Notes: generated from the sequence alone by a model not told the origin. Positions 44,560 to 55,442 are shown, numbered from the stretch's first letter. The stretch is 64,000 nt of DNA from Oryzias latipes (GCF_002234675.1 NC_019879.2:2104619-2168618), one strand, 5' to 3'. Numbers and translations: made by a program.

Positions 44560-44945
44560 CCAGCTTTCTGACATGGCACCTTATCCTGCTGGAAGTAGCC
44601 ATCAGCAGATGGCTCACTGTGGTCAGTAAGGGATGGACATGGTCAGCAACAATACTCAGGAAGGTTGTTGTGTTGTAACCATGTTTAATTGGTACTAGGG
44701 GGAAGAAAGTGTGCAAAGAAAACATCCCCAACACCATGACACAACCATCACCAGCCTAAACCATTGATTCAAGGCAGGATGGATCCATGCTTTTATGTTC
44801 CAAATTCTGAGCCTACCATCCAAATGTTGCAACAGATTGCCGGGAGGAGGGAGACCCAGTGAGGTCTTCTGCTGCTGTAGCCCATTTGCCTCCAGGTTTG
44901 ACGTGTTGTGCGTCAAGAAGAACCACCAGGCAAAACGTTTCAACC
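44560..44945. repeat. High-copy teleost repeat, family not identified
   Basis: Text such as GACATGGCACCTTATCCTGC, GTCAGCAACAATACTCAGG and AAGGCAGGATGGATCCATGC recurs in many fish genomes in my memory, but I cannot assign the element type. No frame of interest. Confidence 0.4.
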
Positions 44946-45537
44946 CCTAGCAAGCCCTGAAACAAAAGACCAGAGAACTGCTGACCAGCTTTGAAAATGC
45001 TGATACGATTTTTGAGCCTCAGAAAACCGATATATAAAATGTCCATTGCCCTGGAAAGAGTTAAGGACCTCCAGCCGTTACTGGGTCCTTTAATGATGAT
45101 GTCATCACATTGCCCTTCTTGAGTGGAACACACCCTCGTGGCTTTTCTTTACTTTACATTTTTCCATTGATATTATTGGGACATATGGGCTCTGTAGCTT
45201 CTGTTGTATTTAGGTCAAATAAGACAGCTTCTATCAATCATTAGCTTAACTTTTCTTTCTTCCCAGTTTCATCTATCACATCCCAAAAGCAAATGTTAAT
45301 TTTTGACGACTTTTTGGACAATAAGCATGCCAGCATGGTTACCTTTTGCAGACAATACAAAAACGAGTACACAAATATACTTAATCACAATAGAATGCCT
45401 ATCATATGATATTTAGGGTAGTTAGTCTTACCGGCGTGTTACAAATCATAAAAATGATTTCACACATGCTGCACAACTTAGAAATAGTCCATACAGCTAC
45501 TCCTTACACTTAAAACATATCAAAGAGTGTGCCAGCA
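44946..45537. other. No gene seen; upstream region of receptor E
   Basis: About 590 bases. The right end (45475-45537) matches the region upstream of copy D. Otherwise no supported feature. Confidence 0.4.
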
Positions 45538-45583
45538 CTCCAGAGATTAAATCCTGTGTGTGTGACTCAGGCTAAATAAAAAT
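45538..45583 (+). promoter_or_regulatory. Putative receptor promoter block, copy E
   Basis: CTCCAGAGAT at 45538-45547 and AAATAAAAAT at 45574-45583, followed by GATTTCCGCTGGTTCAG, about 140 bases before the ATG. Same order and spacing as in copy D. Confidence 0.45.
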
Positions 45584-45723
45584 GATTTCCGCTGGTTCAG
45601 TCTGTAGCTGCAGATGAGAATCCACCAGTGGTGTAAGGTGTTGTTACGGTAATGATAGACTGTGTGACTGTGGGATTATTGACATCTTTAGAGCTTCTGA
45701 TTTTTGAATCATAATAGGTTTTC

Positions 45724-46635
45724 ATGGATAATGCGTTTAATCTTACCCACTTTACTCTTAACGGGTATGAGGAACTTGGCAAATACATATATCTTTGTTT
45801 TTTCATAATGTTTGCGGTATATGTTTTGATAATATGTGGTAACTCTGCAATTGTTTACATCATCTGCAGCCACAAAGACCTCCATAAACCCATGTACGTT
45901 TTCATTGCTGCTCTGTTACTGAACTGTTTTATTTATAGCACCACTGTTTATCCAAAACTTTTGATAGACTTCCTGTCTGAAGAGCAAATCATTTCCTATT
46001 CTTCCTGCCTCCTTCAGTTTTTCATGTTTTACTCTGTTGGTGGTTCAGAGTTTTTACTGCTTGCAGCCATGGCCTATGACAGATATGTGTCTATATGTAA
46101 ACCTCTGAGATATGCAGCTATCATGACCAAAAGAATAGTGACAGCTTTGCTGATTTTAGCATGGACTGTACCTCCTTTTCATATGTCAGTTTTGACTATT
46201 CTAAACGCTGAAGCTAAAATCTGCAAATTTGATATAAATGGAATATTCTGTAACAACACAATGTACAAAATTTACTGCTTGAGCTCAAGAATGGTGACTG
46301 TGATTGGCATAGTGACTTTAGTAGATCTTTCAATTCTTCCTATGCTTTTCACAGTTTTTACGTATGCAAAGATATTTATAATTTCCTATCAAAGTTGTAA
46401 AGAGTTCAGGAGAAAGGCTGCTGAGACCTGTTTCCCTCACCTGCTGGTTTTATTCAGTTTCTCCTGCTTGGTTTTGTATGATGTCATTATAGCTCGAGTG
46501 GATTCAGATATTCCCAAAATTGCACGATTACTTATGACATTGCAGGCAATTCTATATCACCCTTTATTGAACCCATTCATTTATGGGCTCAAGATGAAAG
46601 AAATTTCTAAACACTTAAAAAGGTATTTATGTTGA
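45724..46635 (+). CDS. Odorant receptor (teleost, delta-group-like), copy E
   Basis: Intact 303-residue receptor, sister of copy D. Landmarks at the same residues: N6-L-T, GN at 39-40, LHKPMY at 53-58, C95, MAYDRYVSIC at 116-125, cysteines 167, 176 and 185, KAAETCFPHL at 231-240, NPFIYGLKM at 283-291, ending KRYLC. The N-terminal 34 residues differ from D at 11 places (for example AF for RL at 4-5, E for V at 16, C for Y at 25). The remaining 269 residues differ at about 11. The leader from the promoter block to the ATG is some 45 bases longer than in copy D. The second loop and TM5 are nearly the same as in D, so ligand range may overlap. No damage is seen. Confidence 0.93.
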   Translation: MDNAFNLTHFTLNGYEELGKYIYLCFFIMFAVYVLIICGNSAIVYIICSHKDLHKPMYVFIAALLLNCFIYSTTVYPKLLIDFLSEEQIISYSSCLLQFFMFYSVGGSEFLLLAAMAYDRYVSICKPLRYAAIMTKRIVTALLILAWTVPPFHMSVLTILNAEAKICKFDINGIFCNNTMYKIYCLSSRMVTVIGIVTLVDLSILPMLFTVFTYAKIFIISYQSCKEFRRKAAETCFPHLLVLFSFSCLVLYDVIIARVDSDIPKIARLLMTLQAILYHPLLNPFIYGLKMKEISKHLKRYLC

Positions 46636-47212
46636 TCTTAGATGGTTTGTGACATGTTATTTCTGTTTCATTTGTAATCCAACCTTTGTATTGTAAATAA
46701 TTCAAAAGAAAAACCAATCCAAACATTTTACTGTACTCTTTTATTGCATACAATCCTTGTATGAGATTTGGCTACCTGCTCTTTCAAAACTCCCAAATTA
46801 AATTTGAGTCTTTATTGCATTTGTTCGAGCAATTACTACAGTAAACGTAGATTATTTTAAAAAGTGAGGAGTGCCTGAAATTTCACAGGGGACAGAGAAA
46901 AAAGGAGGTAAAACTGACCACATTGAAATCCAAGCATGAACAAATGTTTTGTATCCTCAGTGTTTCTTTAAGCATCCCTAAAATTGTTTACAGTAGACAT
47001 TAATATGTTTTATTTTCACCATATCTGTAAATTATATGTGCATTTTTGGAGTTGCAGTGGTTCAGTGCACAAAAAAACACTTTTTTAATGTTTATTGACA
47101 ACAGACACAGAAATATTTGTTCTATGGCAAACCTTTGTTTGTTTGTTTGTTAATAATCCAACCAAGAACATAAATATAAAATAAGTTTGTAAAATTTCAC
47201 GTGGAGCAATCA
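46636..47212. other. No gene seen; 3' region of receptor E
   Basis: The first 200 bases resemble the 3' flank of copy D (for example GTTTGTGACATGTTATT and AACCTTTGTATTGTAAA), so the D/E duplication extends past the stop codon. A short GTTT run lies near 47138-47152. Confidence 0.5.
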
Positions 47213-47216
47213 TTAA

Positions 47217-47405
47217 CCCTTGTGCTATCTTAGATGGCGTGTTTTCCCTACCGTGACAAAGGTGGATAAAGGTGGAAAGATTTCATGTAATCCATGGACA
47301 CCAGTGAAGATCACAAATCATTAAAGAAAAAAGATTCAGCGCACTGTCGTGTGGGGTCCAGATGACCCCACTCCCAATGTTAACGTGCCTAGGATAGCAC
47401 AAGGG
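47217..47405. mobile_element. piggyBac-type miniature element, copy 1
   Basis: Ends CCCTTGTGCTATCTTAGATG (left) and, reversed, CCCTTGTGCTATCCTAGGC. The left flank is TTAA (47213-47216); the right flank is TTAT, a decayed TTAA. TTAA targets and CCC-starting ends are the mark of piggyBac. No transposase. Confidence 0.75.
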
Positions 47406-47948
47406 TTATGGCATACAAATGAGAATTCAAGTCTGAAAATAAAAACTTGGCAATAGTCTAAGGCAGGGATGAGGGGGCTTTTGTCTGCAACCAAAGGCCT
47501 TTGGCTGTGAGGGAAAATGCTAACAATCTGAAAAAAGGAGCTTTGTTAGTTAGATTTGTCATTCATTTTTGGAATTTTCTTTTTGTTTACTTTTGAAATT
47601 TTCAATTTGGGTGATTTTACCTTAGTTGCATTTAACTGTATTTCTTTTTAACCACTGCTGACATTAGACTTAATCAATAGTGATTGAGAACTACACATTT
47701 CCTCCAGAATGCAGATAATTAAGCAAAATATGTTAAAAAGCTTGATGTATCGTCAGGCAGGTTTATTATAGAAGAAGTTTAAAACTCATGTTCTTTTTTT
47801 CTGCCTAATTGCTTTGCAAAGACATATTTTTTTAAAGTATCGTTGCAATTTAAAATGGAAGGATCTTATTTGAAACAGATTGGATTTTGTTTTGAAAGGA
47901 ACTTGAATGTGCTACTGTCACAAGTAATGTAAAAGAAATGTAACAATG
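47406..47948. other. No gene seen
   Basis: About 540 bases of A/T-rich sequence without a supported frame or known repeat. Confidence 0.4.
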
Positions 47949-50900
47949 TTTTTTTTTTCTTCATTTTTTAACTTGTCCTGTCCAACAGCTGGGCAGTCAG
48001 ATGAGAGCTGAGGGCCTCTTGGGTTGGACATATTTTACTTTAACAAGAGGGGTTATTAATCTTCAGACAAACCAAAGGTATGTCTGAATAAACCCCTTTT
48101 GTAATTAAGGCCAAACTTTATTAATTTCAAACATGTCTGAAAATCTTTGGTGTTGGACCGGACGGAAAAGGAAAGAGGGGAAGAAGAGAAAGGGACGTTA
48201 GAGAGAGGGGGGGTAGGGGGTGATAATAGGAGGGGAAGGGGGATAAGACCATGAAGCAGCATAAAGCAACAAGTTTACTGGTTGTTAATCATTATGGTAA
48301 AGTTTAAATGTAAAAAAAAAAAAAAAAAAAGGATGGAGCCTGTCCACACACACACTCAAATGTTATAAACACACCTGTTAGATGCAAAAATGTCCACCTG
48401 TCGACATGTACACAAAACAGATAGTGTTCACACGCATACTTATGCCTTAAAACCACCTAGTGTGAAATATTTCAGTCATTCAGTCTGTTGAGCTAACACC
48501 AGTGCTCAGGTGAGTGTTTATGTTCTTCTAAAATGGATGGTGGAACGTGAAAAGAAGGAGGGAGAGTGCCCAGCCATCCCCACCCCAAGACCCCCACCGC
48601 AGCAGCAGCAGCAGCCGCAGCCGGAATCCCCCCAACGCCACACGGGAACCGGCAGGGAACAACCGCCGCCCGGGCGACCAAGCCCGCCACCCAGGCCAGG
48701 GCCAGCAGGACCGCCGCAAGGCCCCCAGAGCCAGAGAGCAGGGAGGCACGGAGGGAAAGAGACCGCCGCCCCAGCCCAACCAGGAGAGCAGCCCCCCCCG
48801 CCGCGCCGGGAGAACCCAACGCAGGGCCCCACCGGAGAAGGACGCCCACAGCCCCAGACGAGCACCCCACCACCACCCAGGAGTTCCGGGCATCCCCCCG
48901 CCCCAACCCCAGGTACGAGCCAGGACCCCCCAAGGGAGACCCGCTCCGCACTCCAGGCAGCCATCCGCCCGGCCCACGGTTGGTCCAGGGAGGAGCGAGG
49001 CAGGGGCCAGCCGCCCCCGCCCAGGAGGGGGGGAACCCCGGGGAAAAAAGAGGGCCCACAAGGGGTGTTGTAAATATGGCCCGACCAGGCTCGGCCACAG
49101 TTGGAAATTTGGCGGGGCCCAGCACTCAGGAGCAAGGACCAGAACCCACCCCCCAGGGACACGAACACCCCCGGCTCAGATGTAATGTGAACCCCCCCAC
49201 CGTGCGGAGAGAGCACCGTCGGGCCCAGGAAGCCGGCACCCCGGGGACACGGCCGCCGTTGAAAAGGGGCCCGTACCCCCCACCAGGGAAGAGGCAGGGG
49301 ACAGATGGTTCTAGGTCCCACCTTCCTTGCAAAATGTGTGTGCGTGTATGTGTGTTTGAGAGAGTGTGTGTGTGCATGTGTGTGTGTTTATGTTGTGATG
49401 TATATATTGAGGGGGGGAGGGGTGTATGTACTAAGGGGGGTGCAGTTAAAATTGGCGGGTAGGGCACTAAGGGAACATCTCCTGATTACTCACAGTGACG
49501 TCCCCTCACCCTCCCCACCAAGGGGCCCTAAATGTCTAAGGTGCGGTTAAAATTGGCGGGTAGGGTGCTAGGAGGACATCTGCTGCTTGCTGGCAGTGAT
49601 GTCCAAGCACCCCCCCTACCAAGGGCCCTACATGTTTAAGGTGCAAATAAAACAGAAAGAGGGGGGGCCCACTCCATACGGCAACCATAGGAGGGGGGCC
49701 ACTGCCTAGTAAACCCCCCCCCCAAGGCTCATCGCAGGCTAAGCCCCCCATCCCCTCACCCTATTATGAGGTTATATGAGGAAGGGGGCAAGTTGGGGAC
49801 AGCTGATAGACTGTCCCCCGGTGGTCAAACAGCTGTCCCCCGCCCCCCCCAACAAGGGGGCCAGGCCCACCCAGCCCAGGGGCCCCACCCCCGGAGGCGC
49901 CGACACCCCAGGCCCAGCACCACCCCCCCCACACAGAGAGAGAGGAGCCAGAAAGCGTTGGCCCCCCCCGGAGCAAGCCCAGGCCCCCACCCCCAAACGC
50001 CGGCCCTAGAAGAGCTCTGGTCAGGCCTCGACGGGACCGAGGCAGCCAACCGGCCGGGGAAACCGCCGATGGCCTCAGCGGAGACCCCAACCCGTCAACC
50101 CCCCCTGCCCCGTACCAATAGTGCCCCCCCCCCTCCCCCAGAATGCCCCCCCACAGGACAGGGCCGACAATACCCCCCCCCCCCCCCCCCAGACCCCGCA
50201 GCCGAAGCGGATGACACCCAGAGCGACCGGGGGCCCCAAGAGGGTTGTCCCGTCCCGCCCCAGAGCCAGGGAAGGGCCGATCCCAGCCCCAGGTGTAGAT
50301 GGGAAGCCCATCCAGCGCTGCTGGGCCCCCCCCCCCGAGCAGCGCCCCCTGCCAACCCCCCCCAGCACAGCCAAAGGGACCACCCTCCCAAGCCAAGCCA
50401 GACCACCACCCCACCCCCCCACCACGCACCCCCACACCCAAGCCCAGAGGACCACGCAGCGCCCCAGCCCGCCCCACCCAGGCGCCGGACCCGACCCCCC
50501 GACCAACGGAGCCCCCACCACCCCCCGCCAGGCCCCGGAGGCCCGACCCCCACCCCGGCCTACGGCAGAAGGGCAAGGAGCAGCGACGACCAGGCCCCCC
50601 CCCACCCCCTAAGTCATGGAGTTAGCCATGGGAGACCAGAGAGACTGAATTCTTTCAAAGTTACTTGAACTTTGGGCTGACATTTTTTCCAAGCTGATAT
50701 GATCAAGCAGCAGATTTCTGTGTTGACTTATATTTATATTATTCTTGCTTTTCCAATTTATTAAAATAGTTTTTTAGCAATGCAAAGAGTTATGAAAATG
50801 ATAGAGCCTAATCCTCCTTCAACATCGATGGCACTCATGTCACCAAGCACACAAAGTGACGGTGAAGCTGTGATTGAAACCTTAAGCCAGACTGATAGAT

Positions 50901-51393
50901 CGGCACATACCTGCTGCCAGAGAGCCTGGACAGGCGTGCAGAACCATAGTGCATGCATGTAATTGTCGGGTAGATTACTGTCACAGTGCTGACAAATGTC
51001 TGAGTTGCTGAGACCCATCTTGAACATCCTCTGTCCAGTGTAGTATATTCTGTGAAGAGTTTTGAAATGGATTAGCTGCAGATTTGGACTTTTTGTCATT
51101 TTAAAGGTGTTTAGACAAAGTTCTGACCAAAAGCTTTCATCTGTGCTGATGCTCAAATCCGCATCCCATTTTGTTGTCGGAAGTGAAATATTGTTATCTA
51201 AATTACATAAAAGTTTGTATATTTTGGAGAGAGTTTTATTCATTGAGAAATTGATCAGAGTGCTAACTACATCTGGTAGCTTTAAATCGTTGTCTCTGTA
51301 TTTAAACTTTTTAGTAATAATTGATTTAAGTTGCTGATATTCCAAGAAGGTATATATTCCATGTTTGTCTTGAAGTTCCTGGGACAATGTTTT
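47949..51393 (-). mobile_element. 5'-truncated L1 LINE (L1-D) with a 2.66-kb GC-rich 3' UTR
   Basis: Read on the minus strand, an L1 ORF2 C-terminus starts at about 51390 (YTFLEYQQLKSIITKKF, NLQLIHFKTLHRIYYTGQ, cysteine pair ICQHC near 50990), has a frame change near 50770-50761 and ends KMSAQSSSNFERIQSLWSP...MT with a stop at 50609-50611. From there to the poly(A) (T-run at 47949-47958 on the plus strand) runs an untranslated region, extremely G-rich on the L1 sense strand between about 50600 and 48540. It contains a tandem repeat (49440-49640) and a GT-rich stretch. Copies of parts of this region lie at 2804-3430 and 63879-64000. Long proline- or glycine-rich frames on both strands come from base composition. 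Confidence 0.75.
49440..49640. repeat. Two-copy tandem repeat, period about 101
   Basis: GTGCRGTTAAAATTGGCGGG starts at 49440 and 49541, and the unit end (GGGCCCTAMATGTYTAAG) recurs before 49541 and 49641. It lies within the L1-D 3' untranslated region. Confidence 0.7.
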
Positions 51394-51434
51394 TTTTTAA
51401 TAAAAATCTTTATACGCTACATGTTATACCAACT

Positions 51435-51720
51435 CAGTGGCCTTGTGGTAGATTGTCTGCCTCAGCCTGGAAGGCCTGGAGTTCATATAGACCGAGTCAT
51501 ACTGAAGACTACAAATCCTGCTTGACCCTCAGCACTCAGGGGTCGGATTAGGGGGTTAAACCACCAAACTGTTCCCACATGTGGCTGTGTCTGGAGCTCA
51601 CCAGCTCCCCAGAACAAATTTCACACATCTAGATAAGTGGTAACGGGGTTTCCTGTACAATGAGATGATTACTTTGCTGGTCACTCTGAATGCTATAGGT
51701 TAAAGGTTAAATAACATAAA
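51435..51720 (+). mobile_element. tRNA-derived SINE
   Basis: An A-box-like GTGGCCTTGTGGTAGATTG is followed by a weak B-box-like GGAGTTCATATAGACC. Then comes a body with GGGGTCGGATTAGGGGGTTA and AAACCACCAAACTGTTCCC, a text common to a frequent teleost SINE. The B box is decayed (no GTTCGA), so it is probably silent. Confidence 0.6.
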
Positions 51721-52012
51721 ATAAAGTAAAGATAGGGTAGGATATATACAGCATATGTGAACATTATAATATATAAACTCACTGTCCAACTTGCGTAACT
51801 TGCAGGTCTAGAATTTGTCATTGTGTCCACTTAAGCAATTATAGTTAATATGAATACAAATTTTCATATTTTTTAAGGTTTCACACAAAGTTGTTATTGA
51901 AATGAAGGACCAAATCATTTTCACATGGTATGTGTAGTTTGCACACATTTTTATTTAATAATAAAGACAAAACCAGGAAATTTACAGTGCACACATGGAC
52001 TTTATACATTAA
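51721..52012. other. No gene seen
   Basis: About 290 bases of A/T-rich spacer without a supported feature. Confidence 0.4.
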
Positions 52013-52217
52013 CCCTTTTGCTATCCTAGGCACTTTAACATTTGGAGTTGGGTCATGTAGAACCACTAGACAGTGCTCTGAACCTTTTTTCTTCAATGAT
52101 TTGTGATCTTCACTGGTGTCCATGGATTACATGAAATCTTTTCACCTTTATCCACCTTTGTCATGGTAGAGAGAACACGTCAATGTAAGGGTGGGGTCAT
52201 CTAAGATAGCACAAGGG
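52013..52217. mobile_element. piggyBac-type miniature element, copy 2
   Basis: Same element as at 47217-47405 and 57391-57594. It is flanked by intact TTAA on both sides (52009-52012 and 52218-52221). Ends CCCTTTTGCTATCCTAGGC and, reversed, CCCTTGTGCTATCTTAGATG. In the opposite orientation to copy 1 judged by the asymmetric ends. Confidence 0.8.
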
Positions 52218-52221
52218 TTAA

Positions 52222-52994
52222 GTAGCAAAGCAACATAGAAAAACAGAAGTACCTTGACTGCCTAAAATAATTTCATAATTCATCAAGGAATAGAAAGAAA
52301 AATGACGAGACTAAATCACAGTAATCCACCTTATTGAAATTGGCTTGTAGAGTAACCCAACATTCCACCTGTAAGTGAGATAACTCTTCCCTTTTACAGA
52401 TCCGTCAAATCTTAACTTCAATAGAGAGAGATGTAAGGAATAGGAGTAAAGATTTATTTTTGAAACTGTGTGTGTAAACGAAGTCTACAGTCTTTTGCAG
52501 TTAGTCTCTTGGTCAATGACAGCATGTGTGTTTGGGATAAACTTGCACCATTGATGAATAAACCTCCAACTCAAAGAGAGGCTTACCATGAGGGCAGTCT
52601 TTACTAAAACAATTCAGACAGGTATGCAAGTACTGAGCAATATATTATTTCTGGTAAACAATAATTTGATAGGATTACATTATCTGTGGCTCAGGAATGA
52701 ATAGTAGATGAATACACCAACGTTGGAGGCTTAGTACCATGAGCATAATGCTACCATGAACCAAACGTACCCACGTTTAAGAGCTGGATGTGAACCATAG
52801 GCATAGCACTTCCTAGTAGTGGAAAGCACCCATGTTTAGGGCTTGATTGGAGCTATGTTTTAAAGCAATTGAAGCCTACCCGAAAAGTCTGCATTACAAA
52901 ACAAATACGAGACAAAATTGTTTAAAAAACATTGGTTTGTAACCATCCACCCACAGAGGGTGGATGGTTTAAACTGCCTCAAGTGTAAGAGTTT
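52222..52994. other. No gene seen
   Basis: About 770 bases. There is a short perfect inverted string around 52942-52968 (CCATCCACCC and GGGTGGATGG). No frame or repeat that I recognise. Confidence 0.4.
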
Positions 52995-53785
52995 AAATAT
53001 CATTGGATCGTGTTTGCGAGTGAGAGAAAACTGGAGCATGAGGTCAACAGACGGATTGGAATAACATCCGCCATTATGCGGTCAATATACCGGTCCGTTG
53101 TGGTAAAGAGAGGGCTGAGCCAGAAAGCAACGCTCTCAATTTACCAGTCTTTGTTCCAAAACTCATCTATGTTTATGAGCTCTGGGTCACGACTGAAAGA
53201 AAAAGGTCTTGGATACAATCTTACAAAATGACCTTCCTCTGTAGGGTGTTACTTTAGAGATAGGGTGAGAAGCTCGGTCACCCAAAAAGAGCTCGCAGTA
53301 GAGCGGAAGCTCCTCCACATTGAGAGGAGCCAGTTTAGGTGGCTCAGGCATCTTTTTTGGATGCCTCCAAAACGACTCCCTGGGGAGGTGTTTCAGGCAT
53401 GTCTAACTGGAGAAACTATGCACTGGAGAGACTACGTCTCTCGGTCGGCCTGGGAACACCACAGGGTCCCCCCAGAAGAGCTGGAGGAAGTGGCCGGGGA
53501 GAAGGGAAGTCTGGGTAGGGGTCAGCAACCCAGTACCTCATGGGCTACCGGCCTGCTTGATTGGTAGTTAATCCTGTTTCAGTAATTGCTGATCACCATG
53601 TGTGTTCCGTCCATCAGAAACTAGGCTGATTCAATCCATCTAATCAGCATCAACTGAAGTGGGGTTAGCTGCAAAACAAGCTTGGCGGTAGCCCACGAAG
53701 AACAGGGTTGGTGACCCCTGGCCTAGACTGTTTCCCCCGCTACCCGGTCCCAGATGAGTGGAAGAAGATGGATGACTGAATGGTT
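52995..53785 (+). mobile_element. Rex3/RTE-like LINE 3' fragment
   Basis: C-terminal part of a teleost RTE-type ORF. In two frames it reads RRIGITSAIMRSIYRSVVVKR (53053-53115), then RSSVTQKELAVERKLLHIERSQFRWLRHL and WRDYVSRSAWEHHRVPPEELEEVAGE (53265-53507). It ends with GAAGAAGATGGATGA (53761-53775), the usual GATG-rich tail. A frame change lies near 53220, and a hAT-like element is inserted at 53516-53720. The Rex3 name is from memory of the family text. Confidence 0.7.
53516..53720. mobile_element. hAT-like miniature element in the Rex3-like fragment
   Basis: A 205-base sequence with ends TAGGGGTCAGCAACCCAGTA (left) and, reversed, CAGGGGTCACCAACCCTGTT, continuing inward through matching GTGGGCTACC-type text. 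It separates GAAGTCTGGG from CTAGACTGTTTCCCCCGC, which are adjacent in intact copies of this LINE. The target duplication is not clear. Confidence 0.65.
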
Positions 53786-54329
53786 TGTAACCTTTAAGAT
53801 TATGAGCAGACATAGGTAGGCTGCAGGAAAAGCATGAAATGCAAGACCAACATCAGCTATGCATTATGAAAATTACCAGAAGATGTCATATATAGGTACT
53901 TCTGAGCAGCATCAATGATGATGGTATTGGGTCTGATGCACAAGGTTTAGGCAGCTGTAAATCATTGTCTTAGTGTTGAAGAGAAGCTAGGAAAATTGTA
54001 TGGCAGAGGTACTACAGACCCAGATGCTGAAACCCGGAAGGAACACAAGAGAGATATAAGGCAAGTAATTTTATTTATTTTGTTCTTGTAGGTGATCTCC
54101 CAGAGGTGATGTCTTCGGCCCGAGACTGCAGATGGCAGGAAGACGAGGTGTGGCTGGAGGGCTTCTGTGGAGGCTGAGAGGGCATGAACGGCTGGCGAGG
54201 AGAGCGTGGATAGAACAGGCGGTTCCAGAGGAAATCCCAGGTAGCACTTGTGATGATTGAGTCCTGGAAGAGAGGCGTAAAACAAATTACTAAACAGGAT
54301 TAACTTTCTTGGCATCAACATGAGAGACC
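53786..54329. other. No gene seen
   Basis: About 540 bases; no supported frame. A purine-rich stretch at 54095-54240 has no assignment. Confidence 0.4.
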
Positions 54330-54540
54330 AGACAAGCACCATGGGGGATTAACGAACTGGCAATGAATACTGGCTGTGGATCTCCTTAAGAAGGCAGCAG
54401 GGCTGATGAGGTGAGTGGCAACAGCTGGGAATACTCCAGAGCAGAGAGGGGCGTGGCTGACGAGGTTAGTGGCAACAGCTGGGAATCCTCCAGACCAGAG
54501 CAGAGAGGGGTGGGGCTGACAGAGGCACCATGAAAGCCAC
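54330..54540 (-). repeat. Promoter-like dispersed repeat with internal duplication
   Basis: Reversed, it starts TCATGGTGCCTCTGTCAGCC and ends with CTTCTTAAGGAGATCC, the same block order as 3844-4011. A stretch of about 66 bases around CCCCTCTCTGCTCTGG is present twice (54485-54530 and 54420-54465). Confidence 0.4.
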
Positions 54541-54544
54541 AGGA

Positions 54545-55335
54545 TTTTTGCTCTTTTATTTTCTACCACCTTCTGAGGTGTTTCCCATTTTGTCCTTGGG
54601 GTTTTCCAGTTGATATTCTGCACACATGTTCCTGTATATTATTCCCCCCACTTGATTGGGGCGCTCCATGTATGCTTTCCCTGCCAGCATCTTACTCCCT
54701 GCAGTTATGTGCTGGATTGTTTCAGGCATCTCTTTGCACAGCCTACACCTTGGGTCTTGTCTGGTAGATCCACACCTTGGGTCTTGTCTGGTGTGGTAAA
54801 TCTGAGCTTCTATGGCTCTGGTGCTCAGGGCTTGTTCCTGAGCTGCCAGGATGAGTGCTTCATTGCTGTCCTGTAGGCCAGCCCTTTCTAGCCATTGGTA
54901 GGATTTCTTGATATCAGCCACTTCAGTTATGGTCCGGTGGTACATCCAATGCAGGGGTTTGTCCTCCCATGAGGATCTGTCCTCCTGCACTGTATCCTCT
55001 GCTCTCCATTGCCTGAGACATTCACTGAGCACACTGTCAGTTGGGGCCTTGAGCTTGATGTACTCATGCATCTTGGATGTTTCATCCTGGATAGTGGCTT
55101 CCACGCTCACTAGTCCTCTGCCTCCTTCCTTGCGGCTAGCATACAGTCTCAGGGTGCTGGATTTGGGATGGAACCCTCCATGCATGGTGAGGAGCTTTCG
55201 TGACTTAACATGCATGGTCTGTATCTCTTCCTTTGGCCTTATTATTTTTTGTTTAAAAATAAATGAACGGATGATACTTGGAATAATCCATATGCTATCT
55301 GTCCAATTATCTGAAAAAAACGAACCAAAACACAC
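54545..55335 (-). mobile_element. RLE-type LINE fragment (Rex6/R4- or NeSL-like)
   Basis: Minus-strand frame of 259 codons (54556-55335) with the text LYASRKEGGRGLVSVEAT, a helical linker and RLCKEMPETIQHI of the CCHC knuckle that precedes a restriction-like endonuclease in this LINE group, then AYMERPNQVGGIIYRNMCAEY. The knuckle lacks its last cysteine (glycine in AGSKM). A 21-base text is duplicated in tandem (encoding DPRCGSTRQDPRC, about 54745-54795). A frame change near 54615 moves the end (KWETPQKVVENKRAKIL) to another frame, and the endonuclease itself is missing. It is not a host gene although the frame is long. Confidence 0.65.
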
Positions 55336-55439
55336 TTTAAATGCAGAGAGAAGACATAAAGAACTTATTTTTTTTACTATTGTCAGGATGATGCTCTTTG
55401 ATTTTTGTTTATCAGTTGTTCAGTAGGGTTGATGTACAC

Positions 55440-55442
<3 letters not shown>

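Noticed and set aside
49337-49395. GT-rich stretch as a regulatory Z-DNA element
   Set aside because: An imperfect microsatellite within the L1 3' region; nothing ties it to a gene.
48510-50668. Long proline-, glycine- or alanine-rich reading frames on both strands (up to about 300 codons)
   Set aside because: Overlapping frames exist in nearly every phase because the sequence is GC-rich with few stops. The region is the 3' untranslated part of an L1, and no domain is visible.
51881-52123. Short frame with MDTSEDHKSLKKKGSE, seen again at 57292-57501
   Set aside because: It is the reverse strand of the piggyBac miniature element, present wherever the element is; not a gene.
54556-55335. A 259-codon frame that looks like a host gene
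   Set aside because: Text matches the region before the restriction-like endonuclease of RLE-type LINEs, has a tandem duplication and loses frame at its end.
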